In this document: in pieces, positions 20,491-28,568 of the stretch
Numbering within the stretch: position 1 is the first letter of the stretch
How the letters are laid out: every line of letters starts with the position of its first letter
Assembly: GCA_947561585.1 (NCBI GenBank)
Contig: CANNZV010000264.1
Location: forward strand, 368,938-432,937
DNA length: 64,000 nucleotides
Source: Caprella mutica
Taxonomy: Eukaryota; Arthropoda; Malacostraca; Amphipoda; Caprellidae
Direction: 5' to 3'
Position numbers and translations under genes: made by a program
Notes under the pieces: model-generated
What the model saw: the letters and a program-made list of their open reading frames with translations, nothing else
Told to the model about the DNA's origin: nothing
Database searches by the model: none

Positions 20491-21060
20491 TTTATGGACA
20501 TTTGTTAATGGTTGAACTGAAGTGTAATGATAAAAACGAAGTTTAAATATCTGACGATCTTCCACTATGTTGTTTTGGTTAATGAAATCTGCTAAGAGGC
20601 TTTTCTGAGCGAGCACCTGGGGGTTTCTTCAAAGTAACTCTTCTTCTCTTAAATCACTACTTGTTCTTTTTGTTTTCATTTGCTTTTTCTTGTGGATGGA
20701 AACAGTCTCATTGAAAAGATAACGAACTTTTATGAACTTTTTCAAGGGTTCAGATTTAAAGATCAGACCCTTCCAATAATCTAGAAGTGAAGTATGAATT
20801 ATTTGGCATGATGAAGATGGTCATCAATGGGAAAAAAACAAAGAAAGGTAGATATTACATTTACTATGGGCAAAATATGAAAAACCCATACGTAATATAG
20901 ATATTCCTTTATAAAATGAAACTAACTAGAATAGTATCACATATTCTGTTAACTAGAAAAAAATTAAATAAGTTTCAAGTTCAATTTATCTCTTTATGTT
21001 GTCCCACACATAGTTGACTCATATAAAATATAATATTTTTTTATTGCCCTCTAGCTTCAC
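20491..21060. other. Intergenic stretch, possibly the 5' part of the transposase relic
   Basis: Short minus-strand stretches rich in Lys/Arg (for example KKPPGARSEKPLSRF near 20620) could be the eroded DNA-binding half of the transposase. Nothing else is recognised. Confidence 0.25.
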
Positions 21061-21121
21061 TGATGCCATGTTAAGAACATTTGGAAAATGAAACTCGTTA
21101 CACTTGAATCTTCGCCTAACA

Positions 21122-21244
21122 TCAATATTTCGTATTTATCTTTTTCATCACATTGGATTTTTCAACAGAATACTTTTTAGAAGTCGCATCAAACTCTACA
21201 AGAGCATAAACCTTCATTTCCAAGGTTTTCGGTAGAGGTGTGAG
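21122..21244 (-). pseudogene. Small protein-like relic (YALVEFD segment)
   Basis: A minus-strand frame of about 40 codons reads LEMKVYALVEFDATSKKYSV before a stop at 21122. Segments of the form YALVEF are reminiscent of N-terminal repeats found in insect BEN-type or transposon-domesticated proteins, but that comparison is from memory and weak. A frameshifted continuation may follow. It is listed because its composition is protein-like, unlike its surroundings. Confidence 0.25.
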
Positions 21245-21597
21245 TTCATCAAGCGAATATCTTCGTCCATTTCTTCAGACGAATAGAGCAGTTACAGTAG
21301 ATTAAGAATTCTGTATCAGACCAAGAACAAGAGTTTACAGGCCATATATGGATACTTTTTGAGGTCATTTCGAAGGTCTTATCTTTTTAGTGACACCGGG
21401 AAAATGCTTTTCTTTCTCTGGTGTATCCGTTGCAATCATGCTGCGTCCTTTTCTTTTATTAAGTGAAATTTGTTTTCTATGCAGTGCTTTGTGATGACCT
21501 CAGATTACTACAACCCTTGACCATGGTTGAAAGTCCAGCTTCAGCTGGAAGTTCTGTTTTCACAAGAAGCTCTGAAGCTACAGTTCATGTTATTTTA

Positions 21598-21870
21598 TCA
21601 AAAATAGATATTTATTGAATCATATGGAATAACTAGACAGTTTAATTGGCAATAGGGCACTGTCCCATTGTTGAGTACAGATGGAACCAACTGGAGGCCT
21701 GTGAATTGTTCTGCTGACGCAGTAGCCACCAGACATACTTTGATGGTGTCATGAGATTGTGTATAATAAAAATAAGCTTTGAATGTCACAGATGAAAATT
21801 TAAATATTTCCATACGGTCATACCTTGGTGAATAGACAAAAATTAATAATAGAAATAAAGGCTGGAACAA
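21598..21870 (-). CDS. Unrecognised 90-codon ORF, possible exon or relic
   Basis: The ORF is hydrophobic at its N terminus (FQPLFLLLIFVYS). A more protein-like section follows (IFKFSSVTFKAYFYYTQ, then IKVCLVATASAEQF and PYCQLNCLVIPYD) with three cysteines and regular hydrophobic/polar alternation suggestive of beta strands. A gttccag motif just inside the ORF could be a splice acceptor, so the true exon might start after the first ~8 codons. I do not recognise the family. It could equally be a chance ORF in AT-rich DNA. It lies 0.7 kb downstream of zinc-finger gene 1 on the same strand, with no evident connection. Confidence 0.25.
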   Translation of the reverse strand: MFQPLFLLLIFVYSPRYDRMEIFKFSSVTFKAYFYYTQSHDTIKVCLVATASAEQFTGLQLVPSVLNNGTVPYCQLNCLVIPYDSINIYF

Positions 21871-22057
21871 ATAGATAAAAAATACATACGTTGATTCAAG
21901 TTGAGTTTACATTCTAAATTCCAACCAAAAGAGGGCAATGATAATTTTATCTGTATTTAACTATTGTTGAAGCTGAATTGAGAAATTTACGATGTGTTTC
22001 ATTCCAGCTCGATTCATGGACTTGATGTCTCTCCTATTGAAGATCTCTCCCATTCAT

Positions 22058-22116
22058 TCAACTTAGTGATGTGTAGGGTTGTGACAATATGCACAGCATA
22101 TTGTCAACTTAGTGAT
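22058..22116. repeat. 13-bp direct repeat flanking a small palindrome
   Basis: tcaacttagtgat occurs at 22058-22070 and 22104-22116. The 33 bp between include gacaatatgc-aca-gcatattgtc (a perfect 10-bp inverted repeat). The arm sequence gacaatatgc also forms the ends of the inverted-repeat element at 37166-37314. Confidence 0.6.
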
Positions 22117-22586
22117 TTGGCACTCGACAAACAATTGTAAACAATTCATTAAACCATCAGGAAAAGAAACTTCTCTAGGGGTTAAGTTTTAATAAAACAC
22201 AATCTACCGTAGCATCTTTATTGAATAAGTTATGTTTAAAATAGAACAATAACGTCAATATTCTGTTTTAATATCATTAATTTAAACCTGGCAGTAGATT
22301 GTGCAATGCAAAACTATATTAATGTTCTAATCTGTTTTATTATACAATAGAAAGTCTAGTCAGTAAAGGAAGTCTTCTGACAATCCTATTATAATTACGT
22401 GAGACAATTACATGGCAAAAAACAACAAAAAGAGAGACGGGCTGATAGCTTACAGAATGAATCTTCTGAATGATTATGTTAATTATGTTGTCTATTGCCA
22501 TTGAATACATTTATGAATTCTGTTGTTTCTTTTATTACAACCCATATTAGAAAATGCTCTATGACAAAATTTGCAAATATATGGCT
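22117..22586. other. 3' flank of zinc-finger gene 1
   Basis: Non-coding, AT-rich. On the minus strand an aataaaa-type polyadenylation signal is present near 22520-22527, about 60 bp after the stop codon of the zinc-finger gene. This is a plausible but unproven 3' end. Confidence 0.4.
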
Positions 22587-23939
22587 TCACTCTGTGTGAA
22601 TTTTTCTTCTGTGTATTGTTACGGAACTTTTACGAGAAAACGTTTTATTACAAATATCACAGCTGAATGGCTTTTCACCTGTGTGAATTCTTTTATGTCG
22701 AACTACATCACTTTTATTTCTAAATGTTTTATTACAAATATCACAGATAAATTGCTTTTTACCTGTGTGAATTCTTTGGTGAATTATCATAGCACTTTTA
22801 TCATTGAATGTTTTATTACAAATATCACAGCTAAATGGCTTTTCACCTGTGTGAATTCTCATATGTTTAACCACATCACTTTTATTATTAAATGTTTTTT
22901 CACAAATGTCACAGCACAATGACTTTTCACCTGTGTGAATTTTTTGGTGAATATCCATATTACTCTTTTGAGTGAAAGTTTTATTACAAATATCACAGAT
23001 GAATGGCTTTTCTCCTGTATGAATTCTTGTATGTTTATCCTTGTTACTTTTATTACTGAATGTTTTATTACAAATATCACAGCTGAATTGCTTTTCACCT
23101 GTGTGAATTCTTGTGTGTACACTCATGCTACTTTTAGTACGGAAGGTTTTATTACAAATATCACAGCTGAATTGCTTTTCACCTGTGTGAATTCTTGTGT
23201 GTACACTCATGCTACTTTTAGTACGGAAGGTTTTATTACAAATATCACAGCTGAATGGCTTTTCACCTGTGTGAATTCTGATATGTTTAACCACACCACT
23301 TTTATTGATAAAAGTTTTATTACAAATATCACAGCTATATGGCTTTCTACCTTTGTGAATTCTCTCATGATGGATAAGATTGTTCTTATGTTTGAATCTT
23401 TTATCACAAATTTTACAAATATAAGACCTTTCAGTAGCATGAATTCTTTGATGCATACTGCTATCACTTTCAGTGTGACATTTTCTATTACAAACATCAC
23501 TATTCACTTTTCTTTCACTGCAAGACTTTCCATTATCCAAATCTTCAGAAGTTTTTAATCTAATAGAACTGCTCTCACAATCTTTCAAGTGTGTGGATAA
23601 TTTACTAGGAGAATTATGTAGATATTTATCAATTGGATGCTCCATCTTCTGGTCACCAGAATAGTTATTTGATGATTCCATTTCATTGTTTGTACAAATT
23701 GATTCTGTTGGCCATGAATGTTCCTGTTCATCCAAACTCTCTTCTTTAATGGTAATATCATCTTCTGAATTCTCATTGTCTGTGATATTAGAAACGTGTT
23801 CACTATTAGACAAACCATTAATATCTCTATTTGAAAAATCTGGCTTAATGTCTTCCTCTTTCACCAAATAGATCACATTACAAGGATCAGCTACAACAGC
23901 CTCTTCAGATGAGTTGGGACTTTGAACTTCAGATTCCAT
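22587..23939 (-). CDS. C2H2 zinc-finger protein 1 (terminal coding exon)
   Basis: A probable nuclear DNA-binding protein of about 450 residues. Residues 1-170 are acidic, Ser/Asn-rich and without a recognisable effector domain (VIYLVKEEDIKPD near residue 25). Ten canonical C2H2 fingers of 28 residues follow, from about residue 172 to the C terminus, joined mostly by TGEKPF-type linkers. A degenerate finger (DVCNRKCHTESD) precedes them. Fingers 3 and 4 are nearly identical (see repeat). The ATG at 23939 directly follows a strong acceptor (pyrimidine tract then ttattgcag), so the exon has a 5' partner upstream that I cannot identify. A TTG two codons earlier extends the frame but lies across the splice site. 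The LTR-like element begins 119 bp upstream, in the putative intron. Its paralogue is at 40567-42072. The DNA target is unknown. Confidence 0.85.
   Translation of the reverse strand: MESEVQSPNSSEEAVVADPCNVIYLVKEEDIKPDFSNRDINGLSNSEHVSNITDNENSEDDITIKEESLDEQEHSWPTESICTNNEMESSNNYSGDQKMEHPIDKYLHNSPSKLSTHLKDCESSSIRLKTSEDLDNGKSCSERKVNSDVCNRKCHTESDSSMHQRIHATERSYICKICDKRFKHKNNLIHHERIHKGRKPYSCDICNKTFINKSGVVKHIRIHTGEKPFSCDICNKTFRTKSSMSVHTRIHTGEKQFSCDICNKTFRTKSSMSVHTRIHTGEKQFSCDICNKTFSNKSNKDKHTRIHTGEKPFICDICNKTFTQKSNMDIHQKIHTGEKSLCCDICEKTFNNKSDVVKHMRIHTGEKPFSCDICNKTFNDKSAMIIHQRIHTGKKQFICDICNKTFRNKSDVVRHKRIHTGEKPFSCDICNKTFSRKSSVTIHRRKIHTE
23101..23268 (-). repeat. Tandem 84-bp finger duplication in zinc-finger gene 1
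   Basis: The units 23101-23184 and 23185-23268 each encode one finger plus linker and differ at a single visible base, which changes Gln to Pro in the linker (TGEKQF or TGEKPF). This indicates a very recent unequal exchange. Confidence 0.9.
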
Positions 23940-24058
23940 CTGCAATAAGGAGAAGGCATTTGTAAAGACGTAACTAGCATTAACAATTCTTCATAAATAA
24001 TTTCAATCATATTCATATATTTAATGTTCATTAGTTCTTTAATATTAATACGCCATAG

Positions 24059-24146
24059 TGTGATGTAATGATTTGATATAGTTAGTACGTCATTAGTATG
24101 TCACTATAAATGTAAGCTTTGTAGAATGAACGAGTTAGTTCGCAGG
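24059..24146 (+). repeat. 88-bp terminal direct repeat, left copy
   Basis: Identical to 27134-27221. Immediately downstream (24147-24235) is a diverged ~45-bp duplication built on gtagc, cagtcaacatc and tctgatca-type blocks that is not found in the right copy. Confidence 0.8.
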
Positions 24147-24853
24147 TAGCAACCGTGCAGTCAACATCCTCTAATCACAGATCGCAAGTAGCGCCAGTCT
24201 AGTCAACATCTTCTGATCAGTCTTGCAGTTAACTCCTCGATCATAGACACCAACTAAAGTTTCGTTAAGTAACAACGATAGTACTTGTGATAAAACGAGA
24301 AGATTTTTAACACTTTGAAGTGAAAGATCACCAGTTACTGCATGGTAGGCATATACCCAGTCAGAAATTCTACACAGACGAACAAGAGGAGCTGAGGAGG
24401 AATAAAAAAGATAAGTCATCCAATACTTTTTGATATTATTAAGTTATTAATTTTCCCAGTGCAGACGATTATCTTATTAGTAGAATATAATCAGTACAAA
24501 TTTTTTTTTCAAAACGATTGATTAAATAAGTCATAGATAAAGTAGAATATATGGCGATTTTTTTTAATGAAAAGATAACATATGATATGATCTTATTATT
24601 CAAAATGAAGGAAGAGAGAGAGAGAGAGTTCTTGAAGTTAATGTGTTGTTAGGAGGCAAATTTATAGCAATTAAGTATGAGTTAAATAAGAATATGGCAA
24701 CTGTCAGTTTGACTCAATTTGTAATGAAACCATTAAGTAGGTATAAAGTAGACGGGAGAATGAAAAAAAAGTACAATGTTTAAGTGAGTGATTAGAGACG
24801 GTGGTTATTTGTGATACTCCGTGCATGTCACATTAAAATTAGGGTTAAATGAA

Positions 24854-25168
24854 GTTTGTGGTAAGCTGAAACCATGGAGAAAGTTAATTTTTCTCAGGTA
24901 AGTTTTCGGTAAGCTGAAACCGTATAGTAGTTTGTGGTAAACTGAAACCATGGAGAAAGTTAATTTTTCTCAGGTAAGTTTTCGGTAAGCTGAAACCGTA
25001 TAGTAGTTTGTGGTAAACTGAAACCATGGAGAAAGTTTGATTTTCTCAGGAAAGTTTTCGGTAGAACTGAAACCGTAATGTATAGTTCGTGGAAAAGCTG
25101 AAACCACAGATTCAGAGAAAGTTTGATTTTCTCAAATGAGTTATAGCGGTATGTGAAACCGTAAAGTG
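24854..25168 (+). repeat. Four 76-bp units, each with three small hairpins
   Basis: Units start at 24854, 24930, 25006 and 25085. Each contains a TGGT...ACCA stem, a GAGAAA...TTTCTC stem and a CGGT...ACCG stem. The equivalent stems keep pairing although their bases differ (TGGT/ACCA, GTGG/CCAC and CGGT/ACCG). The first two units are almost identical; the last has diverged. A ggtaag motif in each unit also resembles a splice donor. Confidence 0.8.
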
Positions 25169-25890
25169 AATTAATGAGGTTCGATTGAGGGTCGAACAAG
25201 TTAATTAAAAAATATTATGAGTAACCAGTGTGATATGGGTTAAGGGTTAATAACAATAACGCAAAAGTGCGATTAAAGAAACTACTATGACGCTGAGTAG
25301 TGCAGTAGAGATGTATGCATGTGATTAGTAAAGTCAGTGTATCTACTGTACCAGTGGATAGAATAGTAGGGATTGCTATTTTAAAAGATTAAATGTTGCT
25401 AGTGACGGATAAATGTCATTTTGTAATAATTTATCTTGCGAAAAAGCAGTTGTCATCTAGGAATTTTCAGACAGTAGACATTGTTGACAGTTCAAAATGT
25501 CTGAGTCAGTTAATAAATAGACAACCGGTGATCCAAGTAAGTATCACGGTGTAAGAACATGAATGTGAGAAGTAAGAATGGGTCAGCATAAAGAATAAAA
25601 GCAGACATGGTTACACGAAAGGAAATGTGTGTGGAATAAAATAATATCACAATGCAAAAGAGTGATAGATGTTTTATTCAGTTTATAGGATAAAAGAGTA
25701 TTGCATCGATCAGCAATATTAATGAGACATTAATCAGCAAAAATGATGAGACTATAAATTAACTTACGTCTATATTTAAAATATCAATGATTTAAATATT
25801 ATGAATTCGCAAAGAAAATGAAATTAATACTGAAGAGTGAATTTGAAAATAAGTAATCACTATGGGTGATTAATAAATTATAATACAAAA
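25169..25890 (+). other. Continuation of hairpin-rich leader
   Basis: Successive short inverted repeats follow the tandem array. Examples are GTTCGA/TCGAAC near 25180, TAACC/GGTTA near 25222, ACTACT/AGTAGT near 25282, a 9-bp stem TATCTACTG/CAGTGGATA near 25340, CAGACA/TGTCTG near 25470, GTGAT/ATCAC near 25530, TATCAC/GTGATA near 25650, TATTGC/GCAATA near 25700, ATTAAT/ATTAAT near 25720 and TAATCAC/GTGATTA near 25855. There is no ORF. Confidence 0.55.
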
Positions 25891-25911
25891 TGATTATGCC
25901 AGGGGTCACAA

Positions 25912-26130
25912 ATGTTAATATTTTCTCTGTTTACAGAATTCAAAAAACGAAGAAAGAAGAACGGACAGCAGAGGAACCATCACAGTGGTCCCATATCAAA
26001 AAGATGGAGAACGCAGATCCAACAGTTGCTGATAAGTCAGGCACGTAACGCTAGGAAGGACACCTACCTCATCGAAGGAGTCAAGAAACAAAAAGAACCA
26101 CATATCCACACAACCACATACCACATATAA
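25912..26130 (+). CDS. Unrecognised 72-codon ORF in the LTR-like element
   Basis: It starts MLIFSLFTEF and then becomes strongly basic (KKRRKKNGQQRNHH). A good acceptor-like sequence (ttctctgtttacag) lies inside its 5' part. An overlapping frame also lacks stops for about 40 codons, so the composition is not diagnostic. It may be the remnant of an element protein or a chance ORF. Confidence 0.2.
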   Translation: MLIFSLFTEFKKRRKKNGQQRNHHSGPISKRWRTQIQQLLISQARNARKDTYLIEGVKKQKEPHIHTTTYHI

Positions 26131-27133
26131 GTTATCAAGAACTTTAATAGCTTTTTAAACAAAAAGCACCGACGTAGCATTTTAATTATTATTTTAATTG
26201 ATGACTCAGCTTGTTTATTTAATAGAAGTACGCGGTCTATTAGGTGAACATATGAATTGAATACAGATGAATTAATTTTCATACTGTGAATATTTGTGAA
26301 TATTTAGAAATAAATGTTTTTTTCATTTTGAAATACTTATTAGATTTTGATTACTAGAAAATTTTAGAATCAAAATAAATTAGGAATTTGCAGGAATGAA
26401 CTATTTTTAGATTAATATACATAAATGAAATGGTTATTTTCAACTAATTTGCAGTAAAATATTAAACGAACTTCAAATTTTTCTGAAGAAAGAATTTAAT
26501 AGTAATATGTTTATTAAAAATATTTTTTTTAACAAATTTATAATCATGTCAGAAAACGTCAAAATTGTTAATTTATGAATAATCGAGGAACATTGTTTAA
26601 TTTTAGTGTGACACTTAATATTTGTTTGGAAAATAAAATAATTTTATTAAAATTAACGTAAAAAAATGAATTGAATGTTTGTTTGAAACAAATTAAATTT
26701 TACAAGTTAAATTGAAATAATTTTTTTTATGGTTTAAAGCAAAAATGTCACAATATGTTAAGTTCAGTTTTGATGTGTATTCATACTAGTTTTGATGTTA
26801 AATGTAAGTTTGAAATTTTTTATATACATAATATAATTTATTTTTTAGATTTCTGAAGACTCTATTCAATATCGACATTCAGAAATAAAAAGAGGGGAAG
26901 AAAGGAATTAAACCATTAATAAATGTTTAAAACTCTTGCAGTTATAGGTTTGATGTTTATGATTGTTCAATTTGAATTTTAGAATTTTTCAATTTGAGAT
27001 TTAATGTTTTGAATTTTAGGATTGATTAAAATGGGATTTATGTTTTTAAATTTTAGAATTGTTTGATTGAAAATGAAGTTTTGAAATAAATATTTTAAAA
27101 AATAATTTTCAATTTAAATGGAAGGGGGAGATA
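26131..27133. other. AT-rich 3' half of the LTR-like element
   Basis: No coding sequence is recognisable. It ends in the purine-rich ggaagggggagata directly before the right terminal repeat, the expected position of a polypurine tract. Confidence 0.45.
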
Positions 27134-27404
27134 TGTGATGTAATGATTTGATATAGTTAGTACGTCATTAGTATGTCACTATAAATGTAAGCTTTGTAGA
27201 ATGAACGAGTTAGTTCGCAGGGAGTTACCATTTGGCTCGCATGAGATTAACATCTAAATCTCAAGTCCTTAGTTTACGAGACAAATATTTGTGAGTGCTT
27301 AGTGAAGTGCATTGTGTAATAATTATTGCTTGATCTATAAATACAATCCCTTTTGAGTTATATTAAATAAAGTGTTATTTAACCTAAATACGTTTGAGCA
27401 TTGA
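27134..27404 (+). repeat. Putative 3' LTR of the LTR-like element
   Basis: Its first 88 bp are identical to 24059-24146. A tataaatac block and an AATAAA lie in its second half, followed about 38 bp later by the candidate 6-bp target repeat ccatag. The right boundary is tentative. Confidence 0.5.
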
Positions 27405-27730
27405 CCATAGGCCTGAGGTCGGAACCATATAAGCAAGTTGGTTCTAGGGCATGTCAATGACTCGCAGAGCTGGGCGTTCCGCAAGAATGTTCGCGAACCT
27501 TTATTCGCGAACCGGTTCGGACTGGAAAATGGGTTCGGACATTCGGATTCGGAACCTCTTCAAAAACGGTTCGGACTTCAGTGTTCGGAACGTCTTTTTC
27601 GCAAGTCCGAACCTCCGTACCCGGGGAAAACTGACCTGTTCATTTAATTATTTTACGTTCTGAACATGTACCGTACCTCTCGGCTACTATTATATACCTA
27701 GGTTTCTGCTTAACACTGAAGCGAAGAACA

Positions 27731-28068
27731 TGTTGAAATTTTAGTTTAAATGTATTACACACTCTTTATATGTTTAATGTTAACTTCCTGTTAGACTAGC
27801 TCAGCTATATTAAATTACCTATTATTTAAATAACAATGTATTACTTATATGAGAAACGGACTTAAGGTTTAAAGTCCATTACAGTTCCGGCGCGTGTTAA
27901 ATAACACCGCATGTAAATTCTTAAGTTAGTCGGTTCTTTACTTTACTCAGTGAGAGATGTGTACCACTCATCTCTCCAATAGACTTCTCTCTGTATAACA
28001 TATTACTCTTTAAATAAACTCTATGTCTTAACGTTGTTAACCCACTGTAATTTAACCTAATTCTAACA
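27731..28068 (+). repeat. 5' LTR of copia copy 1
   Basis: It starts TGTTGAAATTTTAG and ends CTAATTCTAACA. It carries a taaataaac block near 28011 that could act as a polyadenylation signal. Confidence 0.95.
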
Positions 28069-28084
28069 GGTTATGGGCCCAGTG
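28069..28084 (+). promoter_or_regulatory. Primer binding site matching the initiator tRNA-Met anticodon arm
   Basis: Directly after the 5' LTR the sequence ggttatgggcccag is complementary to the anticodon arm of initiator tRNA-Met. Drosophila copia is known to be primed by an internally cut half of that tRNA. The same mode is inferred here. Confidence 0.8.
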
Positions 28085-28568
28085 AACGATAAGAGTTTAT
28101 AAATCAAATTATGTTTAAACAAGTTAGAAGTTTATTACATTAATCAATAAAAACGAAGTGCAGTGAAAAAGTGTTAAACTAAATGAAACATATACGCACG
28201 AACGTTTGTGTAAGCATATCGTGTTAATGCGCTAATGAGGTCGATTATATTGACTGCTCTAGCGAAAATGTACTTGTTTTTATAGTATAATTATTTACTA
28301 TTTGAGCGGAAGAGGTATCAAGAGAGGTCACAAATTACCTTTAAATCTGTGACCTTATCCTTTGGTAAACAGTCTTTCAACAAAAGGTTCTTGCGAACTA
28401 AGACTTGTGTTGCTGTTCCAATTGAATATTAATAATTATATTCAGTGAAGTTATTCTTTTGAATTAGAATAATTTTAAAACATCAATTCAGTTAAACAGT
28501 AAATCAATTTAACTGCTTTGTTTGTTTATGTTTGTTAAGTATTGAATGATAATAAATACTTTGAAAAC

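Larger units (their letters stand above)
24059..27404 (+). mobile_element. Coding-poor LTR-like element (LARD/TRIM-like), tentative
   Basis: An 88-bp sequence starting TGTGATGTAATG is identical at 24059-24146 and 27134-27221. The second copy is directly preceded by a purine tract (ggaagggggagata), as a 3' LTR would be, and contains an AATAAA at about 27366. The hexamer ccatag lies just before the first copy (24053-24058) and at 27405-27410, which would make the 3' LTR 271 bp. That end is not CA, so the boundary is uncertain. After 88 bp the left copy diverges completely. No gag or pol is present. The interior holds a hairpin-rich leader and a 72-codon ORF. It lies in the upstream intron of zinc-finger gene 1. 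Confidence 0.55.

Noticed and set aside
22935..23558. 207-codon plus-strand ORF with repeated TNITAELLFTCVNS-like segments
   Set aside because: It is the antisense frame of the zinc-finger array of gene 1; the periodicity is that of the fingers. The same applies to plus-strand ORFs over gene 2 (40666-41409).
27438..27663. Overlapping ORFs with Arg/Phe/Ser-rich sequence, repeated at 45319-45570
   Set aside because: They translate the ttcgga subterminal repeats of hAT-like elements A and B in two frames.
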